A model generated the notes under the pieces. That model was given only the letters and a program-made list of their open reading frames with translations. It did no database searches and had not been told where the DNA came from. 64,000 nucleotides of DNA from an uncultured Lachnospiraceae bacterium. Lineage in GTDB: Bacteria; Bacillota; Clostridia; Lachnospirales; Lachnospiraceae. This document shows positions 16,012-24,882 of the stretch, in pieces; the stretch's first letter is position 1, and each line of letters begins with the position of its first letter. The stretch is taken from NCBI GenBank assembly GCA_910587635.1, contig CAJUNB010000002.1:1-64000 (forward strand), written 5' to 3'. The position numbers and the translations under genes are program-made.

Positions 16012-17037
16012 TTATCCCTGCTTCACATGATGAATCATCCGTTCCACATCCCGACTCATATGGGTTGGAACCAGTTTCACATCCTTATGGGCATTTTGAA
16101 ACACGACAAATATCTCATGAGCAAATGCCTGACCGATCTCATCGATTCCTGTGAAATCCAGTTCCACTTCCAGAAAATTTTCAAAGCGGTGGCACAGGCG
16201 CCGTGCCTGCGAACGGGAGACAGGAAAATCATCGAATATGTTTCGGACTGGCACACTCGTTTTTGTAAATTCGCCGTCTTCATCAGAGTACAAGTCAAAG
16301 ACCTCCTTTAATACTTTGTTGCTGAAATTAGACAGGCCCATGTAGATCATAGTTCCTGTCCCTTGGGGTAAGGGATTTAAACCGGTATCTTCTAAATTAT
16401 TCAATGCCTGGTTGTAATTGTCATGGGTAAAAATCTTGCCGTCTGAGACAGCGGCAAACCTGTCCAGTATTCTGGAAGTGAAGAAGATTCCCTCGCCGGA
16501 ATGGTTTTTCGAGTCAGTGGTGAGCTTGCCTTTGAAAAGCTCGTTGATTGCTTGATCCAACGTTGTATAATGGTAATATTCTTTTATTTTTTTGAAAATA
16601 CCGATTCCGTCGTCGAGAATTATAATGTCTGTTGCCAGACAGTCCCGGGAAATATAAATTGTTACCTGCTTTCCTTCGGAATGCTCTATGGCATTGTTCA
16701 TCATCTCCATAAAAGAATACTGCCATATTCTAATCACTTGATCTGGCAGATAGCACAAATAATGCTTCACGTATTTTTTATATACCATATCTTCCCCTAT
16801 CTTTTCGCAGTCTGATCTTGACAGTGGAATGATATTTTCTATTTTTACCAACCGGAATCCTTTTTCTGTTTTTTCTATAACAGTATTTTTTTCCAATTCT
16901 CTGAGATATCGATATACAGTATTTAAAGAAATTCCAAAAGTTTCTGCTGTTTTTTTCACAATGGCAGGTTGCTTTTGGGAGATCTTTTCTAGTATATATC
17001 TTTGGATTTTATCTCGTTTTTCCTGACGGAAACTCAT
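16012..17037 (-). CDS. HTH + HATPase + STAS-like (DUF4325) protein
   Basis: A 341-residue three-part protein. Residues 1-65 look like a DNA-binding HTH (VKKTAETFGISLNTVYRYLR). Residues about 100-235 form a GHKL-type ATPase with an N box MNNAIEHSEG, G1 box LDDGIGI and G2-like SGEGIFF. Residues about 265-335 match the STAS-like DUF4325 (FPVSRSQARR, DFTGIDEIGQAFAHEIF). There is no receiver-contacting His box, so it is not an ordinary sensor kinase; the layout resembles anti-sigma-factor kinase and antagonist modules joined in one chain behind a DNA-binding head. It stands alone, divergent from the CAP-domain gene. Function unknown; a regulator is likely. Confidence 0.8.
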   Translation of the reverse strand: MSFRQEKRDKIQRYILEKISQKQPAIVKKTAETFGISLNTVYRYLRELEKNTVIEKTEKGFRLVKIENIIPLSRSDCEKIGEDMVYKKYVKHYLCYLPDQVIRIWQYSFMEMMNNAIEHSEGKQVTIYISRDCLATDIIILDDGIGIFKKIKEYYHYTTLDQAINELFKGKLTTDSKNHSGEGIFFTSRILDRFAAVSDGKIFTHDNYNQALNNLEDTGLNPLPQGTGTMIYMGLSNFSNKVLKEVFDLYSDEDGEFTKTSVPVRNIFDDFPVSRSQARRLCHRFENFLEVELDFTGIDEIGQAFAHEIFVVFQNAHKDVKLVPTHMSRDVERMIHHVKQG

Positions 17038-17222
17038 AATGCTACCTCACAAAAAGGATTAACTATAATTTATATATTTTTAACTATAACAGGATTTTAT
17101 ACGAAAGTAAAGTTAAAACCATTCGCATTATTGAAAACTACTTCTTATTTAAGTTTCTGATAAAAAACTCCGATATAAATAATAATAAAAGCAACGGCAG
17201 AGTATTTAAAGGAGGAATCAAG

Positions 17223-17873
17223 ATGAAAAAGAAAGTATTTATGATAGCGGCGGCAATGACACTGATGCTGGGGTGCACAATGACAGTGCATGCGGAGCCT
17301 GTGGAAGTGGTGCCGGGTGTGATGTTTGATGCAGAATATTATGCAAAGAATAATCCCGATGTGACAGCAGTGATGGGAACGGACGCAGGAGCACTTTTTA
17401 ACCACTTTGTATTACTGGGACAGGCGGAAGGCAGACTGCCTTATGATGTGGGACAGACAGTCACGGCAGGCCCGGCCACGGCAGAGACGCCGGCGGCTTT
17501 ATCCTATGGAGAACAGGTGGTAAAGCTCGTAAATGAAGAGCGGGCGAAGGCAGGACTTTCTGCTCTTTCGGTACAAAGTAATGTTACAACAGCGGCCAAT
17601 ATCAGAGCCAAAGAGCAGGTACAGCTATATTCCCATACGAGACCGGACGGCAGAAACTTCGTTACAGCATTGAATGAACAGGGAATCACGAATCGGTATA
17701 TGGGAGAAAATATTACCTATGGACAGACGAGCCCGGAAATGGTAATGGATAGCTGGATGAGCAGTCCCGTAGACCGGACCAATATTTTAAATGGTAATTA
17801 CAAATATATCGGTGTGGGGCACTATGTGGATGGAACAGGAACGAACTATTGGGTGCAGCTGTTTTTACCGTAG
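17223..17873 (+). CDS. Secreted CAP-domain (SCP/PR1-like) protein
   Basis: A 216-residue exported protein. Residues 1-24 are a signal peptide ending VHA. Residues about 33-70 carry an FDAEYYAKNNPDV...HFVLLGQAEGR module that recurs in the secreted protein at 53104-53685. Residues about 95-216 form a CAP domain with VNEERAKAGLSAL, the His of SHTRPDG, GENI and the late HYVDGTGTNYWVQLF. Bacterial CAP proteins are exported and of uncertain activity, often linked to the surface or to spores. AGGAGG precedes the ATG; a terminator follows. Confidence 0.88.
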   Translation: MKKKVFMIAAAMTLMLGCTMTVHAEPVEVVPGVMFDAEYYAKNNPDVTAVMGTDAGALFNHFVLLGQAEGRLPYDVGQTVTAGPATAETPAALSYGEQVVKLVNEERAKAGLSALSVQSNVTTAANIRAKEQVQLYSHTRPDGRNFVTALNEQGITNRYMGENITYGQTSPEMVMDSWMSSPVDRTNILNGNYKYIGVGHYVDGTGTNYWVQLFLP

Positions 17874-17944
17874 GATTTTTGCTTGTGTATCTTTATCCAC
17901 TGAGGGTATTGATAGTTGAGATATATCTTATGTAAGAAGAGTAA

Positions 17945-17989
17945 AAGGGTTGTGCCTGCTGGAAATTTTGGCAGGTATAGCTCTTTTTT
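17945..17989 (+). terminator. Terminator of the CAP-domain gene
   Basis: AAGGGTTGTGCCTGC (17945-17959) pairs at all 15 positions, with some G-T, with GCAGGTATAGCTCTT (17971-17985), ending in six T. Confidence 0.85.
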
Positions 17990-18235
17990 ATATGTTTTTA
18001 CTTTTGATAAAATGATTTATTGTCAATAGTATCTTTAGATGTATATTTATCTAAGCGATAATTTCCTATATGTTAAGTTAAATGTATGTACTATAATTGT
18101 GTATTAATATATAAAAATATTTAATTATAGGATTTATGGAGAGCATTTAAAGGAAATGGGTAATTACTGGAATCAGAAGGTCTGTAACTGGAGAGATCAG
18201 GAAAGCTAAATGTGGAGTAAAAATTTTGTGCGAAA

Positions 18236-18262
18236 TTAGCACTCATCTATTGACAGTGCTAA
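18236..18262. promoter_or_regulatory. CIRCE element (HrcA operator)
   Basis: TTAGCACTC, nine bases, then CAGTGCTAA, which matches the CIRCE consensus (TTAGCACTC-N9-GAGTGCTAA) in all but one base. It overlaps the -35 element of the promoter at 18250-18278, so HrcA would repress transcription of the methyltransferase and clpB genes and release it on heat or protein stress. The rest of the 500-base gap (17990-18235) shows no supported gene. Confidence 0.9.
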
Positions 18263-18278
18263 CAACTGGTGATATAGT
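18250..18278 (+). promoter_or_regulatory. Promoter of the methyltransferase-clpB unit
   Basis: TTGACA (18250-18255) and TATAGT (18273-18278) with a 17-base spacer; the right arm of the CIRCE element covers the -35 end and the spacer. Confidence 0.8.
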
Positions 18279-18374
18279 AGCATCATAAAGATTGTTATAG
18301 AATATATAGAACAATAATTCGATATACTATTATCAAATGAAGTAAACAAATTGAGATGTGGAGAAGATAAAAGG

Positions 18375-19082
18375 ATGAATGCTGATAACTATAGGGTATA
18401 TATTTCGACAGAAACGATGATGGGCCCAAATAGTGTGAGGATATTGGCAGAGCTATTTGACAAATATCCTTTACAGATTGTTTCTGATGACAGGATACTC
18501 GATTTAGGATGTGGGACGGGACTGACGAGTCTTGTCATTGCAAAAGAGACCGGGGCAAGAGTTTTCGCGAATGATCTGTGGGTAAGTGCAGAAGAAAATG
18601 GGAAACGGTTTGCTGAATGGGGTGTTGGAGACCAGATAACACCTGTTTGTGAAGACGCGAACAATCTTCATTTTGAAAAAAAGCAGTTTCGTGCTCTGAT
18701 CAGTATCGACTCCTATCATTATTTTGCGGGAAGCAGGGGATTCTTTCAGGAAAAGATATTGCCGTTTATGAGAGATAACGGAGTGGTTTTGATCGGAATC
18801 CCCGGTCTGAAGGATGCATATGAAGGCCGGGCCAAAGAGCTTCTAGCTGATTGGATTGGAGAGGATGCCTGTATGTTCAAAGGGCCAAAACTCTGGAAAG
18901 AACTCATTGGTGACGACGATAGAATCGAGGCGGTGAAAACATGGGAAATGGATTGTTTCAGCGAAGCATGGGATGATTGGCTTGCAACAAATCATAAATT
19001 TGCTCTTGGTGACAGACAACACTTTGAGACGACCATAAAACCGTATACTTGCTTTGTAGGCATTTATATTAAGTTGAAATAG
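18375..19082 (+). CDS. Class I SAM-dependent methyltransferase
   Basis: A 235-residue protein with a Rossmann methyltransferase core: motif I ILDLGCGTGLTSLVIAKET, an acidic residue at the end of strand 2 (VFANDLWVS), and RALISIDSYHYFAGS around motif IV. Small-molecule methyltransferases of this type are common, and the substrate cannot be told. The ATG at 18375 is preferred over the TTG at 18351. It lies between the CIRCE promoter and clpB with 95 bases to the latter, so it appears to be part of the HrcA-controlled stress transcript, which is unusual. Confidence 0.8.
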   Translation: MNADNYRVYISTETMMGPNSVRILAELFDKYPLQIVSDDRILDLGCGTGLTSLVIAKETGARVFANDLWVSAEENGKRFAEWGVGDQITPVCEDANNLHFEKKQFRALISIDSYHYFAGSRGFFQEKILPFMRDNGVVLIGIPGLKDAYEGRAKELLADWIGEDACMFKGPKLWKELIGDDDRIEAVKTWEMDCFSEAWDDWLATNHKFALGDRQHFETTIKPYTCFVGIYIKLK

Positions 19083-19106
19083 GCACTGTGATGTGAAACC
19101 AAGACT

Positions 19107-19128
19107 TGTGCAATGGGCACACTTTTTT
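19107..19128 (+). terminator. Weak terminator or attenuator before clpB
   Basis: TGTGC/GCACA with a five-base loop followed by CTTTTTT. The stem is only five pairs, so partial read-through into clpB is expected. Confidence 0.3.
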
Positions 19129-19177
19129 AAAAGGAGATAAATAACAAGCATAGAAGAAAGGATGGCAGGTGACAGGT

Positions 19178-21778
19178 ATGAATATTTCAAAATTTACACA
19201 AAAGTCGATGCAGGCTGTGGAACGGTGTGAAAAGCTTGCTTATGAATACGGCAATCAGGAAATCGAACAGGAACATTTGCTGTACAGCCTTCTTACGATA
19301 GAGGACAGCCTGATTGTGAAGCTGATAGAAAAGATGGAAATCAATACATCCCATTTTATCAACCGGGCGGAGCAGGCATTAGAGAGACGGACGAAAGTAC
19401 AGGGAGGTCAGGTCTATATTGGAAAAGACCTGAATAAAGTGTTGATCAGTGCCGAAGATGAGGCAAAACAGATGGGAGATGAGTACGTTTCCGTAGAGCA
19501 TCTGTTTTTGACGATGCTGAAACATCCAAACAGAGAGATCAAAACGATCTGGCAGGAATACGGCATCACGAGAGAACGGTTCCTGCAGGCGCTTTCCACT
19601 GTGAGAGGAAATCAGAGAGTCACAAGCGATAACCCGGAGGCGACTTATGATACGCTGGAGAAATACGGGCAGGACCTGGTAGAAAAAGCAAGGAATCAGA
19701 AACTGGATCCGGTCATTGGGAGAGACAATGAAATACGGAATATTATCCGTATCCTGTCCCGTAAGACAAAAAACAATCCTGTCCTGATCGGAGAACCGGG
19801 CGTAGGCAAGACGGCGGTTGTGGAAGGGCTGGCACAGCGTATCGTCCGTGGGGATGTGCCCCAGGGACTGAAAGATAAAAAAATATTTGCCCTGGATATG
19901 GGTGCTCTCGTAGCGGGGGCCAAATACCGGGGAGAATTTGAAGAGCGTCTGAAGGCTGTCCTGGAAGACGTGAAGAGCAGCAGCGGGCAGATTATCCTGT
20001 TTATTGACGAGCTGCACACAATTGTAGGAGCGGGTAAAACAGACGGCGCACTGGACGCCGGCAATATGTTAAAACCCATGCTGGCCAGAGGGGAGCTGCA
20101 CTGTATCGGCGCCACGACACTGGACGAATACAGAAAATATATTGAAAAGGACGCCGCTCTGGAGCGAAGGTTCCAGCCTGTTATGGTGGAAGAACCTACG
20201 GTAGAGGATACGATTTCCATTTTACGTGGTTTAAAAGAACGGTATGAAGTATTCCACGGTGTGAAGATTATGGATGGCGCCCTTGTGAGCGCGGCGGTGC
20301 TTTCCGATCGCTATATTTCCGACAGATTTTTGCCGGATAAGGCAATCGATCTGGTGGACGAAGCCTGTGCATTGATTAAGACGGAGCTGGATTCCATGCC
20401 AACGGAACTGGATGAATTGCAGCGGAAGGTGATGCAGATGGAGATCGAAGAGGCCGCCCTGAAAAAAGAGGATGACAGGTTGAGCCGCGATCGTCTGGAG
20501 GCACTTCAAAAAGAGCTGGCGGAGCAGAAAGAAGAGCTGCAGAATCGGAAGGCTCAGTGGGACAATGAAAAAAGTTCCATCGAAAAGCTTTCCCGACTGC
20601 GGGAAGAGATTGAAGAAATGAACAGCCAGATACAGATTGCGCAAAGAGAGGGTAATCTGGAAAAGGCGGCGGAACTCAGTTATGGCAAGCTGCCTGCATT
20701 GAAAAAGCAGCTGGAGATCGAAGAAGAGGCAGTGAAAAGTCAGGAGCTTTCTCTCGTACATGAGAATGTATCAGAGGAAGAGATCGCCAGAATCATCTCC
20801 AGATGGACCGGGATCCCTGTCGCGAAACTGACCGAGAGCGAGCGGAATAAAACACTGCATCTGGATGAGGAATTGCACAGACGTGTCATCGGGCAGGATG
20901 AAGGGGTGACAAAGGTCACAGAGGCGATTATCCGTTCCAAAGCGGGAATTAAAGATCCGGGCAAGCCCATCGGTTCCTTCCTGTTCCTGGGGCCTACCGG
21001 CGTAGGAAAGACGGAGCTTGCCAAGGCACTGGCGGCGGCTCTGTTCGACGATGAGAACAATATGGTACGTATCGATATGAGTGAATACATGGAGAAATTC
21101 GCAGTATCCAGATTGATCGGGGCGCCTCCGGGATATGTGGGATATGAAGAAGGAGGGCAGTTGACTGAAGCGGTCAGGAGAAAGCCCTATTCAGTAGTGC
21201 TGTTTGATGAGATCGAGAAGGCGCATCCTGATGTGTTCAATGTGCTCCTTCAGGTGCTGGATGACGGTCGAATCACGGATTCTCAGGGCCGGACTGTGGA
21301 CTTCAAAAATACGATTCTTATTATGACATCCAATATCGGCGCGCCCTATTTGCTGGAAGGGATTGACGAAAAGGGAGATATCAAACAAGAGGCGCAGGAG
21401 CAGGTGATGAAAGAACTGCATGCCAGCTTCCGTCCCGAGTTTCTGAACAGGCTGGATGAGACGATACTGTTCAAGCCTTTGACGAAGGCCAATATCGGAA
21501 GTATTATCCGTCTGACGATAGAAGATTTGAACAAAAGACTGGCTGACAGAGAGCTCTCTGTGGAGCTGACGCCGGAAGCAGAGCGTTTTATTGCCGATAA
21601 TGCGTACGACCCTGTCTATGGGGCAAGACCACTGAAACGGTTCATCCAGAAACATGTGGAGACACTGTCGGCGAAGCTGATTCTTTCAGACGGTGTGAGA
21701 AGCGGAGACAATATTGTCATCGATGTGAGGGACGGAGAACTGACTGCCAGGGCCGACAGAGCAGATGAAACTGACTGA
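19178..21778 (+). CDS. clpB: ATP-dependent disaggregase ClpB
   Basis: An 866-residue class I Clp/Hsp100 ATPase with the full ClpB order: N-terminal repeats (about 1-150), AAA+ module 1 with GEPGVGKT and FIDELHTIVG, a coiled-coil middle domain (about 400-525, rich in Glu, Lys and Leu), AAA+ module 2 with GPTGVGKTELAK and VVLFDEIEKAHPDV, and a D2-small domain. It rescues aggregated proteins with DnaK. The ATG at 19178 has AGGTGA upstream; a GTG at 19169 three codons earlier is also possible. Transcribed from the CIRCE promoter through the methyltransferase gene. Full length, all motifs present. Confidence 0.97.
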   Translation: MNISKFTQKSMQAVERCEKLAYEYGNQEIEQEHLLYSLLTIEDSLIVKLIEKMEINTSHFINRAEQALERRTKVQGGQVYIGKDLNKVLISAEDEAKQMGDEYVSVEHLFLTMLKHPNREIKTIWQEYGITRERFLQALSTVRGNQRVTSDNPEATYDTLEKYGQDLVEKARNQKLDPVIGRDNEIRNIIRILSRKTKNNPVLIGEPGVGKTAVVEGLAQRIVRGDVPQGLKDKKIFALDMGALVAGAKYRGEFEERLKAVLEDVKSSSGQIILFIDELHTIVGAGKTDGALDAGNMLKPMLARGELHCIGATTLDEYRKYIEKDAALERRFQPVMVEEPTVEDTISILRGLKERYEVFHGVKIMDGALVSAAVLSDRYISDRFLPDKAIDLVDEACALIKTELDSMPTELDELQRKVMQMEIEEAALKKEDDRLSRDRLEALQKELAEQKEELQNRKAQWDNEKSSIEKLSRLREEIEEMNSQIQIAQREGNLEKAAELSYGKLPALKKQLEIEEEAVKSQELSLVHENVSEEEIARIISRWTGIPVAKLTESERNKTLHLDEELHRRVIGQDEGVTKVTEAIIRSKAGIKDPGKPIGSFLFLGPTGVGKTELAKALAAALFDDENNMVRIDMSEYMEKFAVSRLIGAPPGYVGYEEGGQLTEAVRRKPYSVVLFDEIEKAHPDVFNVLLQVLDDGRITDSQGRTVDFKNTILIMTSNIGAPYLLEGIDEKGDIKQEAQEQVMKELHASFRPEFLNRLDETILFKPLTKANIGSIIRLTIEDLNKRLADRELSVELTPEAERFIADNAYDPVYGARPLKRFIQKHVETLSAKLILSDGVRSGDNIVIDVRDGELTARADRADETD

Positions 21779-21795
21779 TATGCGCAAATATAAAC

Positions 21796-21849
21796 AGGGC
21801 TGTCCACTGATTACTGATATGCTCATACTCAGTGCGACAGCCTCTTTTT
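21796..21849 (+). terminator. Terminator of clpB
   Basis: GGCTGTC and CACTGA (21798-21810) pair with TCAGTG and GACAGCC (21829-21842), followed by TCTTTTT. It lies between convergent genes and may also slow the opposite transcript. Confidence 0.85.
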
Positions 21850-22936
21850 ACCGTTTAATATCAAAGTTCATATCCATCAGATTACGAATTGTGGAAGCAT
21901 CGTCAGTGATGTTGGCATCTCCCCGGATTGTGTGTTTGATGGCGCTGCTGGCCACAGCGAAATTGATGATGTCCATGGGTTTATCATTATGCATCATGGC
22001 ATAGATCAGGCCGCTGGCAAAGGCATCTCCGCCTCCAACCCGGTCTAAAATATTGAAAGTGAACAGCTTGCTTTCGAATGTGTGGTTTTCATACCACATA
22101 AAGGCCTTCAGGCTGTTTTCGCTTCCGCTGTGAGCATAACGGACATGCCGGGCAATGCATTTCAGATTGGGATAGCGTTCTGCAAAGGCCTGGAAAATTT
22201 CATCCTGCTGTTCATAACTTGGATGAAGTGGAATGTCGTCTTTCAGGTCTCCTTTACCGGGATCGGCAGTATCCCGCCAGAGATGATATGGTTCGATACC
22301 GAGAAGTACATCAATATAAGGAAGGCACTGGGTGCAGAAGTCTCTGGCTTCTTCCCATGTCCAGAGTTTGCTGCGGAAATTTCCGTCGAAGCTGACGATC
22401 AAGCCCTTCTCTTTGGCGGTTTTCAGGCAGTTCATAATCAGACTGCGGCAGCCCGGGGAAAGTGCCGGTGTAATGCCGCTCAGATGAAGCCAGGTAAAGC
22501 CGTCCAAAAGCCCTGCCAGATCTATATTGCTGAAATCAAACTCAGTGATGGCACTGTTTTTTCTGTCGTAAGTTACTTTGCTGGCCCGGATTCCGTATCC
22601 GGTCTCCAGATAATAGCTTCCCAGCCGGTGCGTGGGAGTCTGTTCAGGAGTGCTCAGAATGACGGGAGTGCAGTGCACATCGTTGCTTCGCAGCATACGG
22701 ATGGCGCTCTTTCCCAGACTGTTGCCTGGCACTACCGTGAAAAAGGTACTGTCAACACCCAGATTGGCCAGAGCCAGGGCAATATTGGCTTCACTGCCGC
22801 CATAGCTGGCTTCAAAACTGCTTGCCATACGGATTTTTTCATAATTGGGCGGAGTCAGACGGAGCATGATTTCCCCGATGGTAATAAATTTATGAGTGGT
22901 GTCATGATTACGGAGCAGTGGATTGGCGTGTTGCAT
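21848..22936 (-). CDS. PfkB family sugar kinase, probable 2-keto-3-deoxygluconate kinase
   Basis: A 362-residue ribokinase-fold kinase. The N-terminal substrate region YGGSEANIALALANLGVDS and the catalytic signature DRVGGGDAFASGL (catalytic Asp) are present. The length and the insert around GIEPYHLWRD are typical of proteins annotated as 2-dehydro-3-deoxygluconate kinases, which make KDPG for the Entner-Doudoroff-type breakdown of uronates, but no uronate genes are near. AGGAGG precedes the ATG. Monocistronic. Confidence 0.85.
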   Translation of the reverse strand: MQHANPLLRNHDTTHKFITIGEIMLRLTPPNYEKIRMASSFEASYGGSEANIALALANLGVDSTFFTVVPGNSLGKSAIRMLRSNDVHCTPVILSTPEQTPTHRLGSYYLETGYGIRASKVTYDRKNSAITEFDFSNIDLAGLLDGFTWLHLSGITPALSPGCRSLIMNCLKTAKEKGLIVSFDGNFRSKLWTWEEARDFCTQCLPYIDVLLGIEPYHLWRDTADPGKGDLKDDIPLHPSYEQQDEIFQAFAERYPNLKCIARHVRYAHSGSENSLKAFMWYENHTFESKLFTFNILDRVGGGDAFASGLIYAMMHNDKPMDIINFAVASSAIKHTIRGDANITDDASTIRNLMDMNFDIKR

Positions 22937-23121
22937 GGGAACCTCCTTTATATTAATTATAGGAAAAATCTGATTCTATTGTATGTTATTCCCAGGATGA
23001 TTACAATATATGATACATAGAAATTCCTTTGGGCGTTAATTCCGATGTATGTCCTCTCTGCCTTGAAACAAGAGAAAATATATGGTACAGTTCTTAAAAA
23101 TGCAAAAAAGAGGACAAAGAA

Positions 23122-24711
23122 ATGTTTCAATATGTACTGTTTGATCTGGATGGAACGCTGACGGACCCGAAAGAAGGGATTACAAAGAGTGTACAGTTCG
23201 CATTGCTTCAGCAGGGAATCCATGAGAAGAAGCTGGATAAGCTGGAGCCCTTTATCGGTCCGCCGTTGAAGTATAGTTTTATGGAATTTTACAGGATGTC
23301 AGAGGAAGAAGCGGTGATTGCCGTGGGTGACTACAGAAAGCGTTTTGCGCCCATCGGTATCTTTGAAAATAAAGTATATCCGGGTATTCCTGAGCTTCTG
23401 GTAAAGCTGAAGGAGGCTGGCATAAAACTGGCAGTGGCATCCAGCAAGCCGGAGCCCTTTGTCAACCGGATTTTGGAACATTTTTCTCTGGACCGGTATT
23501 TCGATGTAGTAGTGGGGAGCGGACTGGACGGAAGCCTGGAAAGTAAGGAAGAAGTTGTGGAAGAGGCGCTGCACAGGCTGGATGAACTGTGCAGGAAAGA
23601 TAAAAGCGATGTTTTACATTATGAAGACGACAGAGATGAGACAGACCTGGACAGAGAAGCTGGTGATATGGCTGCCTGTGGCAGGGGAGCCATGATCGGG
23701 GACCGGAAATTTGACATTTCCGGTGGAAAAGAGTTCGGACTGACGGCGATAGGTGTAGCCTGGGGATATGCTGACAAAGGTGAACTGGAAGCGGCAGGAG
23801 CGGATTATATTGCTAAAAATGTAAAACAGCTGGAACGCTATTTGCTGGATAGTGGTTATTCAGGAAAAAAAGGGGAGGAATGTAAACAGAAAGTACCACA
23901 AGGGAAGAATGAGAAAAAAGAGGATGAAAAGGAAATGAAAAGCGGCTTTTTAAAGACGTGGGATATGCTGCTTCCCTTTCTTCTGTATTATATCGGCAGC
24001 AATGCCTGTTATATCGTACTGATAACGATGCTGCAGCTGCTGTCCCGGTGGGGAATTGCTTTTGGCTGGCTGCAGGGGAACGCAGCGGCAGTGAACAGTA
24101 TGGTACGGATTTTTGCCATGTTGGGTGGCGGCGCCATTTTGTTTCCTCTTTATCGAAAGGAGAAAACGAGCTGGCAGGCAAAGACCGGCGCCTCTTTTCT
24201 GACAATGGGGATTCTGGCCGGATCGGCAGCTCTTGGGATCAATATCCTGTTTGGCCTTTTACAGATTATGTCCGTTTCCCGGGAATATGAACAGGTGTCG
24301 GAAGTGCAGTATCAGATTCCCCTTCTCTATGGCATCCTGTTATACGGTCTCATATCTCCGCTGGCGGAGGAAATGTTGTTTCGAGGCCTGCTCTATAACA
24401 GGATGAAAAAATATTTTCCCGTTATGACGTCAGCCATTGTTTCCTCTCTGCTGTTTGGCGTCTATCATGGAAACGTGGTACAGGCCCTGTATGGTCTGAT
24501 ACTGGGGTTAGTCATTGTATACTGCTATGAGGTGACAGGAAATTTCAAAATTCCGGTGTTTGTCCATAGTACGGCCAATATCATCGTATTTGTTCTGACA
24601 TATCATCGGGATATGTCAGAAGCTCTGGGGACACCGGTTAACTGCGCTGTTTTGCTGGCAGTTTCTGTGTTCAGTATTATAAATATACAGAGGAGAAGAG
24701 CATTTACCTGA
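23122..24711 (+). CDS. Fusion of HAD phosphatase (phosphoglycolate phosphatase-like) and CPBP membrane protease
   Basis: A 529-residue protein of two unrelated parts in one frame. Residues 1-245 form a HAD phosphatase: nucleophile D8 and D10 (FDLDGT), ASSKPE, and GDRKFD (193-198). An acidic insert (about 157-190) interrupts it. A charged linker (245-271) leads to a membrane part (272-529) with about seven segments and the CPBP/CAAX-protease-like motifs EEMLFRGLLYNR (E416/E417), FGVYHGN (H449) and HSTANI. CPBP proteins are intramembrane proteases. A Met at 272, preceded by an AAGGA-like site, could allow separate synthesis of the protease. GAGGA precedes the first ATG. No partner gene adjoins it. 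Confidence 0.85.
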   Translation: MFQYVLFDLDGTLTDPKEGITKSVQFALLQQGIHEKKLDKLEPFIGPPLKYSFMEFYRMSEEEAVIAVGDYRKRFAPIGIFENKVYPGIPELLVKLKEAGIKLAVASSKPEPFVNRILEHFSLDRYFDVVVGSGLDGSLESKEEVVEEALHRLDELCRKDKSDVLHYEDDRDETDLDREAGDMAACGRGAMIGDRKFDISGGKEFGLTAIGVAWGYADKGELEAAGADYIAKNVKQLERYLLDSGYSGKKGEECKQKVPQGKNEKKEDEKEMKSGFLKTWDMLLPFLLYYIGSNACYIVLITMLQLLSRWGIAFGWLQGNAAAVNSMVRIFAMLGGGAILFPLYRKEKTSWQAKTGASFLTMGILAGSAALGINILFGLLQIMSVSREYEQVSEVQYQIPLLYGILLYGLISPLAEEMLFRGLLYNRMKKYFPVMTSAIVSSLLFGVYHGNVVQALYGLILGLVIVYCYEVTGNFKIPVFVHSTANIIVFVLTYHRDMSEALGTPVNCAVLLAVSVFSIINIQRRRAFT

Positions 24712-24714
24712 CGG

Positions 24715-24778
24715 AGAGGAGTTCCTATTCCCGCCCTCAGCTGCCCAATTTCCGGCTTACTGTAATAATTTTGCTCAT
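24715..24778 (-). pseudogene. Remnant of a cytidylate kinase-like gene
   Basis: On the minus strand an ATG at 24778 behind AAGAAGG opens MSKIITVSRKLGS, then a stop and, after a one-base shift, GRE. This is the N-terminal P-loop region of the cytidylate kinase-like family (consensus ITVSREFGSGGRE). Only some 18 codons remain and the rest is gone. The call rests on a short match. The rest of the 170-base gap shows nothing else. Confidence 0.45.
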
Positions 24779-24882
24779 AAAGAAACCTTCTTTGATTATA
24801 TTTTTCATTTTATATTCTCAGGATTTCATGGTGTTTTCAGGACTGTGGAAAAAGCAAGGAGTAAGGAAGCCAATAAAAAAAT

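Noticed and set aside
18156..18209. 17-codon frame MGNYWNQKVCNWRDQES behind AAAGG
   Set aside because: Too short to support, lies upstream of the CIRCE promoter and no family is recognised.
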